A DNA stretch of 64,000 nt from DTWD01 sp963662965 (lineage in GTDB: Bacteria; Acidobacteriota; Vicinamibacteria; Vicinamibacterales; UBA8438): positions 62,001 to 126,000 of the forward strand of contig OY759970.1 in the NCBI GenBank assembly GCA_963662965.1, given 5' to 3'. Every line of letters begins with the position of its first letter. Within the stretch, counting starts at the first letter, position 1. Of this stretch, positions 34,987 to 45,448 are shown one piece after another. The position numbers and the translations under genes are program-made. The notes under the pieces were generated by a model. It worked only from the letters and a program-made list of their open reading frames with translations. It was not told the origin of the DNA and searched no databases.

Positions 34987-36318
34987 ATGGTCGCGCCTCC
35001 CGATCCCGGCCATCACCAAGTGCCGCCCGTTCACTTAAATCTGAACGTGCGCGGTTTGTCGCCGTCGACCTCTCTGGCGGTCAACGAGCTCTGCGCGGAG
35101 ATCGTCCAAGAGGGCAGAGAGATCTTCAAGCTTGGCCTGGGTCAGTCTCCGTTTCCCGTGCCCGAGCCCGTCGTGGAGGCCCTTCGCCAGAACGCCTACC
35201 GAAAGGACTACCTCCCGGTCCGTGGGCTCGCTGCACTTCGAGAGGCCGGCGCTGGATACCACCAGCGCAGCCACGGCATCGAGCGACACGCAGAAAACGT
35301 GCTGATTGGACCCGGCTCCAAGGAGCTCATGTTCCTGCTGCAGCTGGTGTACTACGGTGACCTGGTCATCCCGACGCCGTCCTAGGTCTCGTATGCTCCG
35401 CAGGCTCGAATCATCGGACGGCACGTCCGATGGATAGAAACGACGGCAGCCAGCAATTGGCAGCTTCAGCCTGACGCTCTGGAACATCTCTGCGAGACTG
35501 ACCCCGAGCGGCCTCGCCTCGTCGTGTTGAACTATCCGAACAATCACACGGGCCGGACGGATAGCGCCGACCGGCTCAGAAGACTGGCGAGTGTGGCACG
35601 ACGCTATCGGGTCGTCTTGTTGTCAGACGAGATCTATGGCGAACTCAACCACGCGGGTACGCATGTGTCGATCGCCGAGTTCTACCCCGAGGGCACGATC
35701 ATCAGCACCGGTCTGAGCAAATGGTGCGGGGTCGGTGGTTGGCGGCTCGGCACCTTCACCTTCCCCAGCCAGCTGAAATGGCTCCTCGAGGCTATGGCCG
35801 TTGCGGCCAGCGAAACCTACACGGCAATGAGCACACCGATCCAGTTCGCCGCGGTGACGGCGTTCGCCGGGGACCCGGTTATACATCAGTATCTGGTGCA
35901 GTGCCGGCGGGTCTTTCCCGCGCTCGGACGCCACTGTGCGACCGCGCTGCAGCACGCCGGCCTCGAGGTCGCTGCGCCCGAGGGCGGGTTCTATCTGTTT
36001 CCTGATTTTCGACGGTTCAGCCTGGCACTGCGAGCCAAGGGAATCAGCTCGAGTCTGGAGCTTGGCACGCGGTTGCTGAATGAAACGGGCGTGGCGACCA
36101 TCCCAGGTTACAGCTGCGGGCGGAACCTTTCCGAGCTTACGCTCCGCATGGCCTACGTGGATTTCAACGGTGCCGACGCCCTAGACGCGGTAGAGAAGCT
36201 TGGTCCGAACCAGGAGTTGGACAAAACGTTTCTGAGGCAGTGGTCACGCGATCCATGGCTTCCGTCATTCTGGGACACTGGTGCCTCAGAAACGTTTCGT
36301 CCAACTCCTGCGTCATGA
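34987..36318 (+). pseudogene. Aminotransferase class I/II, amber codon at a Trp position
   Basis: A PLP fold-type I aminotransferase of about 443 codons. N-terminal part: FKLGLGQSPFPVPEPVVEALRQNAYRKDYLPVRGLAALREA and GPGSKELMFLL. An in-frame TAG at 35383-35385 follows IPTPS, where relatives have Trp (PxxxW), then VSYAPQARIIGRHVRWIET resumes in the same frame. The PLP site is intact further on: NYPNNHTGRT (Asn), LSDEIYGEL (Asp, Tyr), STGLSKWCGVGGWRLG (Lys). Single point mutation TGG to TAG explains the break. The C-terminal tail is odd (see inverted repeat at 36211). The start is uncertain; 34873 is the first possible. Confidence 0.82.
36211..36310. repeat. 29-bp inverted repeat around a 42-nt centre
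   Basis: Arms 36211-36239 and 36282-36310 match at 28 of 29 positions in inverted orientation. The left arm codes the aminotransferase tail QELDKTFLR; the right arm, on the minus strand, codes TQELDETFLR at the end of a membrane-protein relic. Confidence 0.85.
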
Positions 36319-36500
36319 CAGTCCCTGGCGCGAAGTACAGCACGACGGCCAGGGGCCCCAGGAAGGAGCCCGCCGACCATACCTGTCGTCAGTGAGTAAC
36401 CGCGACGTCGCGCTGCTATGTACCCGATGGCGGCTCCAACCACGCACCAGAACAGAGGAATCCCATCCCAGCCGAAGGAACCCGGGCGCCTGTCGGCTTC
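36283..36500 (-). pseudogene. Membrane-protein fragment downstream of groEL
   Basis: On the minus strand after the groEL stop the sequence reads GIPLFWCVVGAAIGYIAARRRGYSLTTGMVGGLL, a hydrophobic hairpin with a basic turn, then with a one-base shift LLGPLAVVLYFAPGTVMTQELDET. No start codon in frame is present between the groEL stop and this fragment. The family resembles short two-helix membrane proteins with a GYSL turn. Its end forms the right arm of the 29-bp inverted repeat. Confidence 0.5.
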
Positions 36501-36509
36501 GACTCCTGC

Positions 36510-38141
<1,632 letters not shown>

Positions 38142-38181
38142 GTCGTGGCACTCCAATCACTGAAACACGTCGTAGGTCTTG

Positions 38182-38481
38182 TTAGTCGCTGTCGATGACA
38201 CCGAGAATGTCGTCTTCCCGCATGATGAGAAACTCGTCGCCGTCCAGCTTGATCTCCTGTCCCGAGTACTTGCCGAACAGCACCCGGTCACCGGCCTTAA
38301 CGTCGAGGGGGGTCACCGAGCCGTCGTCCTTGACCTTGCCGTTGCCGGCTGCGATCACTTTGCCTTGTTGCGGTTTCTCCTTGGCGGTGTCGGGGATGAT
38401 GATCCCGCCGACCTGCTGCTCGCCTTCCTCGATACGCTCAACGATGATTCGGTCGTGGAGTGGTCGTACCTTGACAGCCAT
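38182..38481 (-). CDS. groES: Co-chaperonin GroES
   Basis: 99 residues from ATG 38481 (AVKVRPLHDRIIVERIEEGE). The mobile loop EEGEQQVGGIIIPDTAKEKPQQGKVIAAG and the roof-loop region KAGDRVLFGKYSGQEIKLDGDEFLIMREDDILGVI match the family. The heptameric lid caps GroEL and closes the folding chamber. An in-frame GTG three codons upstream is too near the GGGAGC sequence to be preferred. First gene of the groESL operon. Confidence 0.98.
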   Translation of the reverse strand: MAVKVRPLHDRIIVERIEEGEQQVGGIIIPDTAKEKPQQGKVIAAGNGKVKDDGSVTPLDVKAGDRVLFGKYSGQEIKLDGDEFLIMREDDILGVIDSD

Positions 38482-38575
38482 GAACTTCACGCTCCCTCTA
38501 AGTGATGACTACGAATAGGGATCCGTCCAGGCAGCCCGGCAAGGTTCGCGATGGCCTGCCCTGAATGCGGTGTGC

Positions 38576-38599
38576 TACAGTCGCCGGCCTGCGACTGTA
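38576..38599. promoter_or_regulatory. 9-bp palindrome in the groESL leader
   Basis: TACAGTCGC, 6 nt, GCGACTGTA. The arm is identical to the 9-nt centre of the CIRCE-like site 70 nt away. In RNA it would form a stable hairpin about 95 nt before groES. Confidence 0.6.
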
Positions 38600-38659
38600 A
38601 TCTCCTCTTATCCCCAGCTACTTTTTCATACCTGTGGAAAATTTTTGGCCGCGCGACAT

Positions 38660-38714
38660 CTAGCAGTCTACAGTCGCGACTGCTAATTTACCCCGCGCGG
38701 AAGGCCGGCGTCAA
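38660..38714 (-). promoter_or_regulatory. groESL promoter with CIRCE-like operator
   Basis: On the minus strand TTGACG (38714-38709), 18 nt, TAAATT (38690-38685). Overlapping the -10 is TTAGCAGTC-9 nt-GACTGCTAG (38686-38660). The CIRCE consensus is TTAGCACTC-9 nt-GAGTGCTAA; spacing and arm ends match, with C to G at one position in each arm. HrcA is the expected repressor. The leader to groES (178 nt, 38482-38659) holds only the palindrome above and no coding frame. Confidence 0.72.
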
Positions 38715-38825
38715 GCGCGGCGTTCACGGGGTGTCGCCACGAGGCGCTTCCGTGAGTTCCATGGCCACGAACCACAGGCGGAAAGCCAGGCGCGGCGGCG
38801 CTCTGCTGATTCAACCCCGGCACCC

Positions 38826-38933
38826 GACAGCCTGGAGATTCACCTCGATCGGACGCTCGTAGACAAGCGCGTGTTCCCGGCCTTCGACATCCAGAAAAGC
38901 GGGACACGCAAGGAAGAGTTGCTGCTCGAGCAG
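38826..38933 (+). pseudogene. rho: Fragment of transcription termination factor Rho
   Basis: About 35 codons read SLEIHLDRTLVDKRVFPAFDIQKSGTRKEELLLEQ, the block near the end of the Rho ATPase domain (family form ELHLDRxLxExRVFPAIDIxxSGTRKEELL). Sequence before and after in the same frame is unrelated to Rho. This is an isolated fragment, not a gene. A full rho must exist elsewhere if Rho is used. It lies 3' to 5' against the methyltransferase gene and close to the groESL promoter. Confidence 0.7.
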
Positions 38934-38950
38934 GGTCGTGCGAGACTCAG

Positions 38951-39829
38951 CTACGCCGAGGCCGCTCGCCGAGCCACGACAAGCAGGTGGTCATTGTCGA
39001 ACGTGATTCGCGAACAGTCGGGATACACATCGCGCACGCGGCGTTGGAACGTGTCGACGGCCGTCTGCAGTCTGTCTGGGGAGTAGAACCTGAACGTCGA
39101 ATAGTGATAGGCGGCGACTTGCTCGCGCAGTCTCTCCAGGGAGGTCGTGACCTCCCAGGGGATCGTCCGCACCTGCACGGACGCGAAGGCCTGCGTGTCG
39201 TCGGCCTGGAGTGCCCCGCGAAGCTCAGAAACGGTGTGCAGCCGGTCTTCCTGCGTGGCGAAGTCGGGAAAGTAGCGGCCCCAGATCGTGTTCCCGTTCT
39301 GCTCCGCGGTTCTCGTGTAGAGCACGAGGAGACCGGATGGGGTGAGCACGCGAGACGCCTCACGCACAAACGTGGGCAGGTCGAAGTGATGGACCGCATT
39401 AAAGCTGGTAATGGCGTCACAACTCGCGGTGCGGAACGGGAGCGTCTCCACGGCGCCGACGAGATGGCTCGCACCGGGGTACGCGCAGCCGTTGAGCTGT
39501 CGGGCTTGGCCCACCATGGCTGGACTCCGGTCCAGACCAATGGGATACACGTCGGTCTCGCGGTTTGACGACAAGTGCTTACTGATCCCGTCTAGGTACC
39601 GCCCGGTGCCAGTGCCGACGTCGAGGAGCCGGAAGGGGCGGGCCTGACGTGCCGCGCCGGCCAACACCCCGCTGACGAGACGCACCGCGGCGAGATCCAG
39701 GTCACGGAGGCTCCGATACGTAGACGACACATCGCCGAAGTGGCGACCCATGCGATGCGTGCCGCTCCGCGTGTCGTCCGCGGCCGGCAGGGACTCGACA
39801 GGCGTACCCGATGTGTCGGCGATGGCCAT
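38951..39829 (-). CDS. Class I SAM-dependent methyltransferase
   Basis: 292 residues. AdoMet motif I FRLLDVGTGTGRYLDGI near residue 68, acidic post-II in YPIGLDRSPAMVGQAR, motif IV SCDAITSFNAVHHFDLPTFVREASRVLTPSGLLVLYT. This is the pattern of Methyltransferase_11-type small-molecule methylases. The remaining C-terminal third (TTSLERLREQVAAYHYSTFRFY) resembles a lid or substrate region. Substrate unknown. It stands alone, with 120 nt to the upstream transporter gene's end, and has no export signal. Confidence 0.87.
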   Translation of the reverse strand: MAIADTSGTPVESLPAADDTRSGTHRMGRHFGDVSSTYRSLRDLDLAAVRLVSGVLAGAARQARPFRLLDVGTGTGRYLDGISKHLSSNRETDVYPIGLDRSPAMVGQARQLNGCAYPGASHLVGAVETLPFRTASCDAITSFNAVHHFDLPTFVREASRVLTPSGLLVLYTRTAEQNGNTIWGRYFPDFATQEDRLHTVSELRGALQADDTQAFASVQVRTIPWEVTTSLERLREQVAAYHYSTFRFYSPDRLQTAVDTFQRRVRDVYPDCSRITFDNDHLLVVARRAASA

Positions 39830-39983
39830 AAGCAGTCTGATGAACGCCGGACCCGACAGGGTTGGCGGTACTGATTACTCAAAACAGTGAGTGTGAGACT
39901 TTGCCACTCGCGAGGCGACCTGTCAATAGGCCAGAATGTCCGACGCGCCAGAATGGCCGGAATGGAGCCGTCCGCCGGCGATC

Positions 39984-41540
39984 TCAATGGAACAGGACGT
40001 GGGCCACAACTAGTGAGGCGAGCAGCGCCGTGCCGAACCGCGCCACACCCCGGTCGGGCGCCTCGACCAGTTCGCGAAACGGGATACGCCAGCCCTGGCG
40101 CATCATCGTCGGCACGGCCACCATGGCGAAGCTGAGCACGATGACCCACCCGGACCGCACGAGATAGCTCGTGTCCGGCCACACGAGCGTAGAGCCGAGG
40201 TAGAGAGCCATGCTACCGAGCACCGTGCCTAACACGAGGCGCCGCGACGGCCGGATGAGAAAGACGGCGGCCGTCACGAGCACGACGAACCCATTCTTCA
40301 CGTAGTAGGACAACTCGTTGAACCAATGGGTGAGCGGATCCGCCTGCAGACTCCCCGTCTTTAAGACGACCACGGTAAAGGCGAAGAGCACGCCAGCCCC
40401 GAAGGCCCCCAGGATGGCCATTTTGCCCACGCGGACGATGTCTTGCGGCGACGCATCCGGCCGAAGGTAGCGCTTGTAGATGTCGATGGACCACAGCGTC
40501 GACACCGAGTTAAAGATCGAGTCGACCGTGCTCATCAGGGAGGCGAAGAGCCCGCAGACGATCAGGCCGCGCAGGCCGGCGGGGAGGAACCGGTTGACGA
40601 GGGTGATGTACACCGCGTCCGGGTCGTCGAGTGGCGCGTCCGCCAGGATCCCGGCCATTGCGATCCCAGGGATGACGATGATGAGAACCATGGCGTATTT
40701 GAGGACCCCGCCAACCAGGAGCCCCAGCTGAGCGTCCCGCAGGCTCTTCGCCGCCAGGGCCCGCTGCAAAATGACCTGGTTCGCACCCCAGTAGTTCAGG
40801 TTCAACAGGTTCATCCCGATGAGGGCGGTCCACGGGACGGTCTGGTGGTCTCGCGGTAAATGCAGGTGCATGAGGTGGCCCGTCGTGCCGAAGAGCGCCG
40901 ACCAGCCGCCGAGATGGTGCACCGCGACCGATACCGTGACGAGACCGCCGCCGAGGAGCAAGACGAACTGCGCGAGATCGGTTCGGACCACGGCGCGCAA
41001 TCCGCCCAGATAGGTGTACACCGCCGAGAACGCTCCGAGGGCCACGATCAGGATGGCAAGCCGCACCGCCTGGCTGTCGCTGATCCACGCCACCATCTCG
41101 GAAAAAATGCCGTCGAGCGCGTAGGCCGCCCAAAACAACGCCGTGCCGAGGTAGAGCAGTGCGTACAGCGCAATCATCAGCAGCGCGTACGCCAACGCGA
41201 TCTGCGGCCCGAACCGCTGCTCGAAGAACTGGCTGATGGTGACGACTCTCAGCCGGAGGTAGAGGGGAATGAAGAAGAAGGCCGCGATGACGATGCCGAA
41301 GATGGCGTTGAGCTCGAAGTTCGCCTGCGCCAAGCCGTCGACGTAGGCGGCGCCGGCCACCGAGAGGAAATGGCCGGCCTGGATATTGGTCGCGATTGTG
41401 GAAATCGCGATGGACGGCCACCGCAACGAGCGCGAGCTGAGAAAATACTCCTCGGGCTCGGCGGCCGCGGTGACCCGAGCCCGCCAGCCGATCGTGAAGA
41501 TAACGGCGAAGTAGGCGAGGACGATCCCAAAGTCGACCAC
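39984..41540 (-). CDS. Sodium:solute symporter (SSS family), SGLT-like
   Basis: 518 residues, about 14 transmembrane helices. Typical SSS blocks: YFLSSRSLRWPSIAISTIATNIQAGHFLSVAGAAY (helix 1-2 with the unwound sodium site), FFIPLYLRLRVVTISQFFEQRFG, YTYLGGLRAVVRTDLAQFVLLLGG, and GLIVCGLFASLMSTVDSIFNSVSTL, which carries the conserved Ser/Thr of the sodium-2 site. It imports a sugar, vitamin or carboxylate with sodium. Compared with the second SSS gene (45449) it is only distantly similar. Single gene, no obvious partner. Confidence 0.9.
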   Translation of the reverse strand: MVDFGIVLAYFAVIFTIGWRARVTAAAEPEEYFLSSRSLRWPSIAISTIATNIQAGHFLSVAGAAYVDGLAQANFELNAIFGIVIAAFFFIPLYLRLRVVTISQFFEQRFGPQIALAYALLMIALYALLYLGTALFWAAYALDGIFSEMVAWISDSQAVRLAILIVALGAFSAVYTYLGGLRAVVRTDLAQFVLLLGGGLVTVSVAVHHLGGWSALFGTTGHLMHLHLPRDHQTVPWTALIGMNLLNLNYWGANQVILQRALAAKSLRDAQLGLLVGGVLKYAMVLIIVIPGIAMAGILADAPLDDPDAVYITLVNRFLPAGLRGLIVCGLFASLMSTVDSIFNSVSTLWSIDIYKRYLRPDASPQDIVRVGKMAILGAFGAGVLFAFTVVVLKTGSLQADPLTHWFNELSYYVKNGFVVLVTAAVFLIRPSRRLVLGTVLGSMALYLGSTLVWPDTSYLVRSGWVIVLSFAMVAVPTMMRQGWRIPFRELVEAPDRGVARFGTALLASLVVAHVLFH

Positions 41541-41733
41541 CGGTCGATTCTAGATCGCCGCTTCGTTGGCTGCGGCGGGTGATACCCCCCGGGCGGCTAC
41601 CCGATCATCTTCGTGACGTCGTGTCAACACGTCGAGCGTCCGGCAAACGCGAGCGCCGACGGCATCGTCAGGATCCGACGTGGCTCCCCCGCTCTCCGGT
41701 CAAGACCGTGCCGCGGGACCGCTGACCGGCGTA

Positions 41734-43181
41734 TCAATAGGCTACCTTGCGCCGGCTCGACGTGGGGATCCGGCACTCTTCGCGATACTTCGCGATCGTA
41801 CGCCGGGCCAGGGTGAGGCCATCTGCTTGGAGCAGGCGAACGATCCGTGAGTCGCTGAGCGGCTTGCGCGAGTCCTCGTTGTCGATGATCGTGCGGATCC
41901 GCTGTTTGATCGTCACCGAGGAGACGTTCTCCCCATAGGCGCTCTGGATGCCGCTATGGAAGAAGTACTTCATCTCGAACACACCCCGGGGCGTGTGCAC
42001 ATATTTGTTGTTGACGACGCGGCTCACTGTCGACTCGTGCATGCCGATGTCGTTTGCCACGTCTCTCAGTATGAGCGGGCGGAGATGCTCGAGGCCGTGG
42101 TCCAGGAACTCGCGCTGAAATCGGATGAGGCTCGTGACGACTTTGCGGACAGTTTTCTGACGCTGGTCGACCGACTTGATGAGCCAAAGCGCTGACCTGA
42201 ACTTGTCCTTCACGTAGGCCCTGGTCTCGTCGGAGGAGTTACTACTCTTGTGCATCATCCGGCGATAGACCGGACTGATGCGCAGCTGCGGCATACCGTC
42301 ATCGTTCAGCACGGCGACGTACTCGTCTTCGACCTTCGTGATCGTCACGTCGGGGATGACGTACTGGGGCGGCACCGCGTTCAGCCGACTGCCCGGCGTC
42401 GGGTCGAGACGCCGCAGAATCTCGATGTGCTCCTTCAGGGCGTCGATTGGCATGCCCAGTTGCCGCGCGAGCTCGGGCACCTGGTGATTCTGCAGCAGCG
42501 TCAGGTGCTCACGGACGATCGTCTCACTCGGCGTTCCTTCGAGTCCGAGATGCGTGATCTGCAGCAACAGGCATTCCTGCAGGTCGTGCGCCGCCACACC
42601 AACCGGATCCAACGTCTGGACCACGTCGAGCACCCGCTCGACCTCCGAGATGGACCACGCTCCCATCCCGGCGATCTCGTCGACGGAGGCCGCAAGATAT
42701 CCGTCGTCGTTGAGGTTGCCGACAATCGCTTCGCCGATCTCGCAGAGTAGGTCGTCGCTCGTCCGTAGCCGGAGTTGCCACAGGAGATGATCGGAAAGTG
42801 AGCTACTCGTGGAGAGCGTGTTCTCGATCGGCGGCAGCTCTTTGATCTCGGTGGGGATGCGAGGCCGGTATCCCGAATCGAGGTATTCGCCAAAGAAATA
42901 CTCGTAATCAGCGTCGTCCCAGGTATCTTGGCGCTCGGTCGTCGCCGGCGGCTCCGGATCGGCTTTTTCGACTTGGGCCGCGGCGTCGGCCTTCTGGATG
43001 TCCTCGTCTCTTCGACTTGCACCTCTTCGAGCAGCGGGTTCTCGGTGACCTCCTGGTTCAACATGTCGACCAATTCCAGCGTCGTCATCGGCAGCAGCTT
43101 GATCGCCTGCTGCAACGAGGGGGTGAGGATGAGTTTGTGGACGAGCTTGAGTTCGAGTGTGTGCTTGAGCGCCGCGCTCAT
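41734..43181 (-). pseudogene. rpoN: RNA polymerase sigma-54 factor, one-base frameshift
   Basis: ATG 43181 (MSAALKHTLELKLVHKLILTPSLQQAIKLLPMTTLELVDMLNQEV, the activator-binding region I). Near 43010 one base is missing; the correct frame continues DIQKADAAAQ, WDDADYEYFFGEYLDSGYRPRIPTEIK and then the core-binding, HTH and the RpoN box ARRTIAKYREECRIPTSSRRK at the end. All parts except the break are standard. Either the assembly lost one G in a GG pair or the gene is truly broken. An intact product would direct transcription from -24/-12 promoters. Stop TAG 41734. Confidence 0.88.
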
Positions 43182-43471
43182 CATCCCATCATACCCAACG
43201 CGCAGTGCGTAGAGCGTGTGGGATGGAGACCGACGACGACCACACGGGACCACACGCGAGCTCCGACTTGAGCAGAAATGGACGTGACGAGCACTCAGGA
43301 TCTGGGACCCGTGACCCAGACTCCGGGCGACGGCATCAGCGGCGCGTCATTCTACTCGGGAATGCCGGAGTCAACCGCTGTCGTATGTCGTCTCGACGGG
43401 CGCGCCCAAGACGTGACTGCAGCGTGCGTGGCGCGAGCACCACCCGGCCCCCTACGCACTCATGAAACGCG
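43182..43471. other. Non-coding space between rpoN and the repeat
   Basis: 290 nt with no credible reading frame. No clear promoter for rpoN could be assigned; short CACACGGGACCACACG repeats near 43240 are the only visible structure. Confidence 0.4.
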
Positions 43472-43570
43472 CTGCCGGGGCTTACCGCCCCGGACCCCGT
43501 CGCGGTCGCTTGCGGGGGCCCCAGAAGCCCCGCGCCGCTCCCGCGGTGGCGCGCCGCCGTGCGCGCCCCT
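43472..43570 (+). repeat. GC-rich palindromic repeat, copy H
   Basis: CCGGGGCTTACCGCCCCGG in place of the usual left arm, GCTTGCGGGGGCCCC in the middle, ending GGCGCGCCGCCGTGCGCGCC next to the stop of the serine hydrolase gene. Confidence 0.7.
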
Positions 43571-44826
43571 TAGTGATCGAGGGCGTAGACCGCGTGCTCG
43601 AAGTCGGCGAACACCGAGAGGACCTGCGGGTCCGCGAACGGAAGCACTTGCGTCAAGAGCACGCCGGCGACGCCGGCGGCGGGATCAATCCAGAAGTAGG
43701 TGTTGTACAGACCGGCCCACGCCAGACTCCCGGCGGCACGCCGGCCCGGCTGGTCATCGAGATTGATCAAGAACCCGAGACCGAAGCGGCCCCGACCATC
43801 GGCGGTCGGCCGGAAGTCGTTCGACCGCTCGGGCAGGGCGGAGACGATGCGGCCGGCATGAAGCGCTCCGACATGGTTGTCGCCCATCGTGACGACCGTC
43901 TCCCTCGCAAGCACGCGCGCGTCGTCGAGCGTCCCCTCGTTCAGCCACATCCGCATGAACCGCGAATAATCGCTCGCCGTCGACCACAGGCCGCCGCCGC
44001 CATTGAAGGTGGTGACGGGACTCGGATCCCGACGCAACTCCTGATAGAGCCCTCCACCCGCTTGACGACGTGCCAGGGTCATGGTCCGCGACCAGGACGC
44101 TTCCGGCACGTTGAACGACGTATCGGGCATTCGCAGCGGATCGAAAATGTGCTCCCGAAAGTAGTCCTCGAGGCTTTGACCGGACACCGCCTCGACGAGA
44201 CGGCCGACCCAGTCGGTGTTCGTCCCGTACCACCATGAGGTCCCCGGATCGAACAGGATCGGACCGACGACATCACGGTCGTCGGTGCGCGGCTCGAAGT
44301 CGCGGATCGTCTCACTCGTGAACCCGTATCCGAAACCGGCCGTGTGCGTCAGTAGGTGCCGCACGGTCATCGTCGTCTCGGGCGCACGGAGGTCGTACGC
44401 GCCGCTCTCGGCGTCGACCGCCGCGACAATCTGCACGCGCCGCAGATCCGGCAGATAGTCGGCCGCCGGATCATCGAGGCCGATCCGACCGCGCTCGACG
44501 AGCTGCATGGCGGCGACGGAGGTCACCGGCTTCGTCATCGACGCGATGCGAAACACCGCATCGGTGCGGATCGGCATATCGTGTACGTCGTCGGCCGTGC
44601 CGTGCGCGCCGCGATACAGGACCGCGTCTCGGTCGACCACCATCGCCACGACACCGAGCACATCCTGGCGGCGGACGGCACTCGCCAGGACCTCGTCGAG
44701 ATCCTCGAGCGCGGTGGTCGCCGCCGCGGAACCGGACGGATCGGCGGCCGGTGTCTGTCCGCAGCCAAGGGCGAGCGTGGCCCCGATCACCGCCACGCCG
44801 ACGCATCGGAGCCATCTATTCCGCAC
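43570..44826 (-). CDS. Beta-lactamase-type serine hydrolase, lipoprotein
   Basis: 418 residues. Signal peptide with lipobox LALGC (Cys22). Serine hydrolase of class C/esterase EstB type: nucleophile Ser96 in SMTK (SxxK), Tyr200 in YGTN, and GGLWSTASDYSRFMRM as the conserved follow-on; terminal GLYNTYFWIDPAAGVAGVLLTQ has the HxG-like third motif degenerated (GLY). Members hydrolyse esters or D-amino-acid peptides. GTG 44826 with TATACT 6 nt upstream, no Shine-Dalgarno. Divergent from the UGSC operon. Confidence 0.87.
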   Translation of the reverse strand: MRNRWLRCVGVAVIGATLALGCGQTPAADPSGSAAATTALEDLDEVLASAVRRQDVLGVVAMVVDRDAVLYRGAHGTADDVHDMPIRTDAVFRIASMTKPVTSVAAMQLVERGRIGLDDPAADYLPDLRRVQIVAAVDAESGAYDLRAPETTMTVRHLLTHTAGFGYGFTSETIRDFEPRTDDRDVVGPILFDPGTSWWYGTNTDWVGRLVEAVSGQSLEDYFREHIFDPLRMPDTSFNVPEASWSRTMTLARRQAGGGLYQELRRDPSPVTTFNGGGGLWSTASDYSRFMRMWLNEGTLDDARVLARETVVTMGDNHVGALHAGRIVSALPERSNDFRPTADGRGRFGLGFLINLDDQPGRRAAGSLAWAGLYNTYFWIDPAAGVAGVLLTQVLPFADPQVLSVFADFEHAVYALDH

Positions 44827-44832
44827 GACGCC

Positions 44833-44838
44833 AGTATA
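44833..44838 (-). promoter_or_regulatory. -10-like TATACT for the serine hydrolase gene
   Basis: TATACT on the minus strand followed by 6 nt and GTG 44826; leaderless arrangement, divergent from the UGSC operon. Confidence 0.4.
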
Positions 44839-44889
44839 GGGCCGCTCTCGGCTGTGGTACAGTGACGGGCACTGCCCCCGGGAGCGTCA

Positions 44890-45423
44890 ATGAGCGACTC
44901 CATCGTCATCCTCGATCCGACCGACGAGCGCCAGGCGATCGGGCGACGGCTCGCCGCGCGCCTATCGGAGCTCGCCAGCCCGATCGGCATCGTCGACATT
45001 TCCAAGCCTCGTGGCGATGTGTTTTGCGACGAGCTCGAGCGACTCATCCGCGCGGCGGACCCCAACGTCGACGTCATACGGCTGAAGAAGCCGACCTTCA
45101 CCAAACCGGCACCGAACGACCTCCGTGACGAGGTCGCCGAACGGTGCACGGCGGTGATTCAAGCGCTCGCCGATTGAGGGTCATGCACGTCGTGCAGTGT
45201 GCACGACCTGGCCGACTACGAAGCGCGAGGCATCCCCACCGTCATGGTCGCCTCGTCGGAGTTTGTCGACGCGGCCGAGCGTCAGTCGACCGCACTCGGG
45301 ATGCCCGACCTCGCCACCCACGCCGTCTATGTGCCGCATCCGATCCAGGATGCGACAGACGAGGAAATGCGTGAGAAGGCGCGCGCCGCACTCGGGGCGA
45401 TCGTGAACGCGATCACCGCGTAG
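44890..45423 (+). CDS. UGSC-family selenoprotein 1 (TGA read as selenocysteine)
   Basis: 177 residues if the in-frame TGA at 45175-45177 is read as Sec96. Both halves are in one frame: DSIVILDPTDERQAIGRRLAARLSELASPIGIVDISKPRGD, then VIQALAD-U-GSCTSCSVHDLADYEARGIPTVMVASSEFVD and YVPHPIQDATDEEMREKARAALG. UGSC proteins, known from environmental sequence surveys, have U or C at this position and probably form a redox pair with Cys99 (U-x2-C); function unproven. A SECIS-like hairpin follows the TGA. GGGAG lies 5 nt before ATG 44890. It heads a six-gene co-directional cluster. Normal callers split it into two ORFs. Confidence 0.88.
45178..45207 (+). promoter_or_regulatory. SECIS-like hairpin of UGSC 1
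   Basis: Stem GTCGTGC (45189-45195), loop AGTGT, GCACGAC (45201-45207); the loop begins 18 nt after the TGA and has G at its second position. A longer alternative stem uses GGTC-TGCAC (45179-45188) with GTGCA-GACC. Confidence 0.75.
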
Positions 45424-45448
45424 CCTCCAGCCTCTCGCCACACACGCG

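Noticed and set aside
35383..35385. TAG in the aminotransferase as pyrrolysine
   Set aside because: Position is a conserved Trp; no pylT-like tRNA or other pyl gene in the window.
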